DNA of 64,000 nt from Macrothele yani. Its lineage: Eukaryota; Arthropoda; Arachnida; Araneae; Macrothelidae. The position numbers and the translations under genes were made by a program. Each line of letters opens with the position of its first letter. Position 1 is the first letter of the stretch. The stretch covers positions 70,828,971 through 70,892,970 of the forward strand of contig CM077022.1 of assembly GCA_039090855.1 (NCBI GenBank). Direction: 5' to 3'. Below are positions 62,421 to 64,000 of the stretch, in pieces. The notes beneath the pieces are model-generated. The model saw nothing but the letters and a program-made list of their open reading frames with translations. It searched no databases and had not been told where the DNA came from.

Positions 62421-64000
62421 AATTATTACAAACCTATTCAGAAAAAAAAAAAAAGCTCCAACGGAAAATAAAATAACAAATCACTCGCAGTAATGACAAA
62501 AAAAAAAAAAAAAACCCTTCATTGTCGCGCAATTTCTTTTACGATGTACGTGAGTCGAGTTTTCGTGTGTCTGTGGCTCAGTTGTTAAAGGCGTGCGTTA
62601 CCTGTGTTAGGCCATGGTTCAATTCTGACTAGAGCAGAAGGATGCAGGTTTGCGGAATTTCAGTTTAAAACAGGGAAGTGAATTTTTTTTTTTTTTTTTT
62701 TTTGGAATAAACGGAATTTCTGACTACGGAAAATCTATGAAACTATGGAACCTAAAATAAACGGGCACTTTTAAAACCGGAAATTTCTGAAAAGACGGAT
62801 GCCTACCGGCAACTTTGCTGCACGTTATTTTCAGAAATTATCCGTAAATTCACACCACTTATGTTTTACAGTGTATGGGCAAATTCAGGTAAAATGATGC
62901 TTTTCTTCTGTTTTTTTATGAAATTGATACCGATAATTAATTTCACCATCTTAAAACTTCAACATTATTTCTGGAGTTGGATACAAAATTTTAATCTCTT
63001 TTTGTAGACTTTATTAAATTTTTTGTTTCTTTTCTCAGTTTTATTTTAAGTTTTGCAGCGATTTAGATCTCGGTGCATAAACAAAGCATACGTATTCAAC
63101 ATGAACTTATACATATTTCTGACACCCTGCTTTCGTCTGAAATTTGCTGATTCCCTTAACTCGTGGAGACGAGTGAAAAAAAATCAATTTAAGTGAAAAA
63201 AACAACAACCTCTAGATCAAAATGTGGAAAGGGGTGGATTTAATCTGCATCACATTTTAGCTACTCCTGTGTTTTCTGATTTTTTCGATGAAACGTGAGG
63301 TGTTAAAATGAAATGAGGCGAAGAAGTAATAGATCAACGCAGAAATTTATCATGGGATTCTAAATCTGTGACAACCTGCGAAAAGCTTCTTGGCCGGGAC
63401 GTGTTGTCGCAGTCGTCTGTGATATAGCGACTGAGGTAATGTCGGTTGGCAGTCGCATAGCTTTCCGCGGGACAACGGCCGGGCGGGATCGTCTGCGTGC
63501 GATCCGCCTTCCGACGATGCGGTGCCAAGTCAATGAAGCCATTTTAGTCTGGCTTTGAGCACAAGATCCTACTGTCTTTAATTACTACCACTCGTTCAAG
63601 CGCTGCATAGCTACGAAATAAAGCCCCCAAATATATGTGATGAATTACTTCTACACGTACAACAGGGTTGTAACGCTAAGTACCGTGAGGTTCTGTGCTT
63701 TTAATAACTTGAACGGGGATCTATCGCCTTAGGTGGAAAAAAATACATGGAACTTTCTACTAAGGCAAAACTCGCTTTTTACAATGTGAACCGAAGTTCT
63801 GCATAGCAGCTTCTTTATTCAAGTTCATTTCAATGCCACCGAATCACAGTGTCAAAACAGTGTGCGCTCACAGACTGCGTTCTTGTGCGCAGGGCTGGAG
63901 AAAACTTTTCATTGCGGGGAAGGGGGTGGGGTGGGGCGCTTTAACCCTTTAACCGGCTGGAACGAACTAACTCGGGGTCATCAAAATGGGCTGAAATCAG
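62421..64000. other. No gene; a tRNA-like head at 62567
   Basis: 62567-62636 has an A-box-like GTGGCTCAGTTGTTAAAGGC and B-box-like GGTTCAATTCTGA, so a degraded tRNA-derived SINE head is possible. T-runs lie at about 62680. Past 62900 I see AT-rich sequence and no supported feature. Reverse frames near 63334-63542 have no known domain. Confidence 0.4.

Overview
This window is repeat-dominated nuclear DNA of an animal, most likely an arthropod and perhaps a chelicerate. That placement is an inference. It rests on many Tc1/mariner families, several tRNA-headed SINEs, hAT and Penelope-like relics and RTE-like retrotransposon 3' ends, with no bacterial gene organisation. I found no convincing host gene, no rRNA, no CRISPR array and no functional tRNA gene. 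Essentially every recognisable coding sequence is a broken transposase or reverse transcriptase, so the window reads as layered transposon insertions.

Layout. 0.5-2.4 kb: a dead Tc1 split by a hairpin MITE and a fold-back SINE. 2.9-11.9 kb: copies of a long non-coding repeat (here the box repeat) interrupted by SINEs and two Tc1 elements, with a Penelope-like relic at 5-5.9 kb. 13.7-16.5 kb: an old repeat split by a mariner and a Tc1. 17.2-18.1 kb: an 88-bp tandem array with inversions. 19.1-20.3 kb: another Tc1. 21.1-23.2 kb: a reverse box-repeat copy. 23.7-25.9 kb: a Tc1 beside a hAT relic. 26.5-27.9 kb: a SINE whose body is amplified into six ~210-bp units. 28.4-30.0 kb: the best preserved Tc1, with one nonsense codon. 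30.2-33.6 kb: a box-repeat copy split by three SINEs and a Tc1. 33.7-37.0 kb: the deepest nest, a Tc1 holding a hAT holding an RTE-like element holding a miniature LTR element and a SINE. 37.9-40.3 kb: RTE-like 3' end and a Tc1. 41.1-44.2 kb: a Tc1 split by a hAT that carries a second miniature LTR element and a hairpin. 45-50 kb: three more Tc1 elements, one split by a hAT. 51.3-54.8 kb: tandem repeats, a truncated Tc1 and a MITE. 55.8-61.1 kb: three Tc1 copies and an IS630-like relic. 61.1-62.0 kb: a fold-back element. The last 2 kb show almost nothing recognisable.

The two most unusual signals are non-coding. (1) The box repeat carries a GC-rich box every ~147-161 bp, in a three-unit higher-order pattern of ~453 bp, and its best boxes match the vertebrate CTCF consensus closely. 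(2) A ~590-bp LTR-like element, present twice, has terminal direct repeats of ~160 bp that each contain a tRNA-like unit with Pol III A and B boxes. One copy has a tRNA-Lys-type primer-binding site and a G-rich tract next to the 3' repeat. The two copies have 4-bp target duplications, AGGT and GCAC.

The elements work together only as parasites and hosts of one another. Nesting order gives relative ages, and shared or private inactivating mutations show which copies probably moved on borrowed transposase.
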